Assembly: GCA_001799195.1 (NCBI GenBank)
Contig: MGSU01000260.1
Location: 1-6,296 of the forward strand
DNA from: Deltaproteobacteria bacterium RIFOXYA12_FULL_61_11
GTDB lineage: Bacteria > Bdellovibrionota_F > JAHFAK01 > YA12-FULL-61-11
DNA length: 6,296 nucleotides
Reading direction: 5' to 3'
Part shown: positions 5,699 to 6,296 of the stretch, one piece after another
Layout of the letters: every line of letters begins with the position of its first letter
Numbering within the stretch: position 1 is the stretch's first letter
The notes under the pieces: generated by a model
What the model saw: the letters and a program-made list of their open reading frames with translations, nothing else
Told to the model about the DNA's origin: nothing
Database searches by the model: none
Program-made: the position numbers and the translations under genes

Positions 5699-6296
5699 TC
5701 AGGGTAACCCGTTGAACTTGCGCCCCACCCACCCGAGGGCGAAGAGCACACAGAGCAGGAGGACGAACCAAGGTGTATCCCATACTCCGAACACCTGGCC
5801 GGCCCGGACCTGGAAACGAGGCGGGAGTTCCTCGAGCACGGAGGCGAGGGTACTCCCCGGTCGCACGTGGAGCACCTCGTTCTCGGCTGCCAACCGCAGG
5901 AAGAGACGTGGGTCGGAGAGCACGACGTCGGCCTCTCGCCCTCCGCCCCGACACAGGAACCGGGTCCTGGCCTGGCGGAGCTCGCCCTCCATGGTGACCG
6001 CCGCTTCGACGGTATACACCCCGGGTTCCACCAGCGGGAGGCGCCAACGAACCATGCCCTCTTCATTGCCTTCTGCCCGATGCACGGCCTCTACCCGTCC
6101 CTGGGAGACGAGTTGGAGTTCGATGGCGCCGCGATGGGGTTGGAAGTCCCAGTTCCTGGCAGTGACCTCGACCTGTACCTCCTCTCCGAGGACATAGTCC
6201 CGCCGGTCGGTCTCCACGCGCAGGCGGTCGAACTCGTCCGCCCGCGTGAGAAAGGCCGTACTCTTGCGAAAGAATTCTCGGTAATGCCGCCCATCC
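5699..6296 (-). CDS. C-terminal part of a membrane-anchored protein resembling BatA/VWA or glutamine-amidotransferase-like membrane proteins (5' partial)
   Basis: The frame is open to the window edge and ends at TGA 5699-5701, giving 198 visible residues; the N-terminus is missing. The visible part opens with GRHYREFFRKSTAFLTRADE, followed by RLRVETDRRDYVLGEEVQVE. This resembles the segment (GxxYxxFWRxxxRWLxxxxx...RLxVxTDRxxYxxGExV) that follows the VWA- or GATase1-like domain in large bacterial membrane proteins of the BatA/aerotolerance-like type. An Ig-like beta-sandwich region follows (about 27-115), including EPGVYTVEA. A transmembrane helix lies at about 175-190 (WFVLLLCVLFALGWV), with a short basic tail, RKFNGLP, matching the EWxxRRRxGL-type ending common in that group. 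The GTG at 6217 is only an internal codon in this reading. It is the first visible gene of a probable operon with the two genes downstream on the minus strand. The family call is by pattern only. Confidence 0.6.
   Translation of the reverse strand, partial: DGRHYREFFRKSTAFLTRADEFDRLRVETDRRDYVLGEEVQVEVTARNWDFQPHRGAIELQLVSQGRVEAVHRAEGNEEGMVRWRLPLVEPGVYTVEAAVTMEGELRQARTRFLCRGGGREADVVLSDPRLFLRLAAENEVLHVRPGSTLASVLEELPPRFQVRAGQVFGVWDTPWFVLLLCVLFALGWVGRKFNGLP

Noticed and set aside
5691-6047. N-terminal extension of the HExxxH protein to a start at 6047
   Set aside because: The extension lies inside the upstream gene in another frame, is rich in Arg, Gly and Pro, and would bury the signal peptide. 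The start at 5690 is better.
5361-6197. Plus-strand open frame of 278 codons opposite the BatA/GATase-like protein
   Set aside because: It has low-complexity Ser/Arg/Pro-rich composition and no motif; the minus frame shows a family-like pattern and a transmembrane helix.

Overview
The window is GC-rich chromosomal DNA of a Gram-negative-type bacterium. It carries two lipoproteins with clear lipoboxes, other exported or membrane proteins, strong Shine-Dalgarno sites and heavy G/C use at third codon positions. The mix of a fused formiminotransferase-cyclodeaminase, many secreted predicted hydrolases and a Pro/Thr-rich lipoprotein linker would fit Myxococcota or another deltaproteobacterial-like or environmental phylum, but no marker gene here settles the lineage.

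Layout. Plus strand: (1) the 3' end of a gene, probably an ABC1/AarF/UbiB-type kinase-like protein (ends at 246); (2) a complete bifunctional glutamate formimidoyltransferase / formimidoyl-THF cyclodeaminase (421-2067), the most securely identified gene; (3) after a 219-bp gap with hairpins and a candidate promoter, a 322-aa lipoprotein with a papain-like (C1-type) cysteine peptidase domain (2287-3255). Minus strand, read right to left: (4) the C-terminal part of a membrane-anchored protein resembling the BatA/VWA or glutamine-amidotransferase-like membrane family (6296 down to 5699, 5' end outside the window); (5) an exported membrane protein with an HExxxH motif next to a hydrophobic segment (5690-4443); (6) a second lipoprotein with a Pro/Thr-rich linker and a Cys-His-Asp papain-fold-like domain (4371-3271). 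Genes 4, 5 and 6 are closely spaced (8 and 71 bp) and probably form one operon. Genes 3 and 6 converge with only 15 bp between their stop codons.

How they fit together. The formiminotransferase-cyclodeaminase passes the formimino group from histidine breakdown into the one-carbon folate pool; no other hut gene is in view. The right half looks like an envelope-located set: an inner-membrane protein, a possible membrane metallopeptidase, and two unrelated-looking lipoproteins that each keep a cysteine-peptidase triad. That convergent pair beside an HExxxH membrane protein is the most interesting part of the window. A shared proteolytic or surface-processing role is inference only.

I saw no tRNA, rRNA, CRISPR array, insertion sequence or attachment site. 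The long open frames opposite genes 2, 5 and 4 look like GC-driven shadows.
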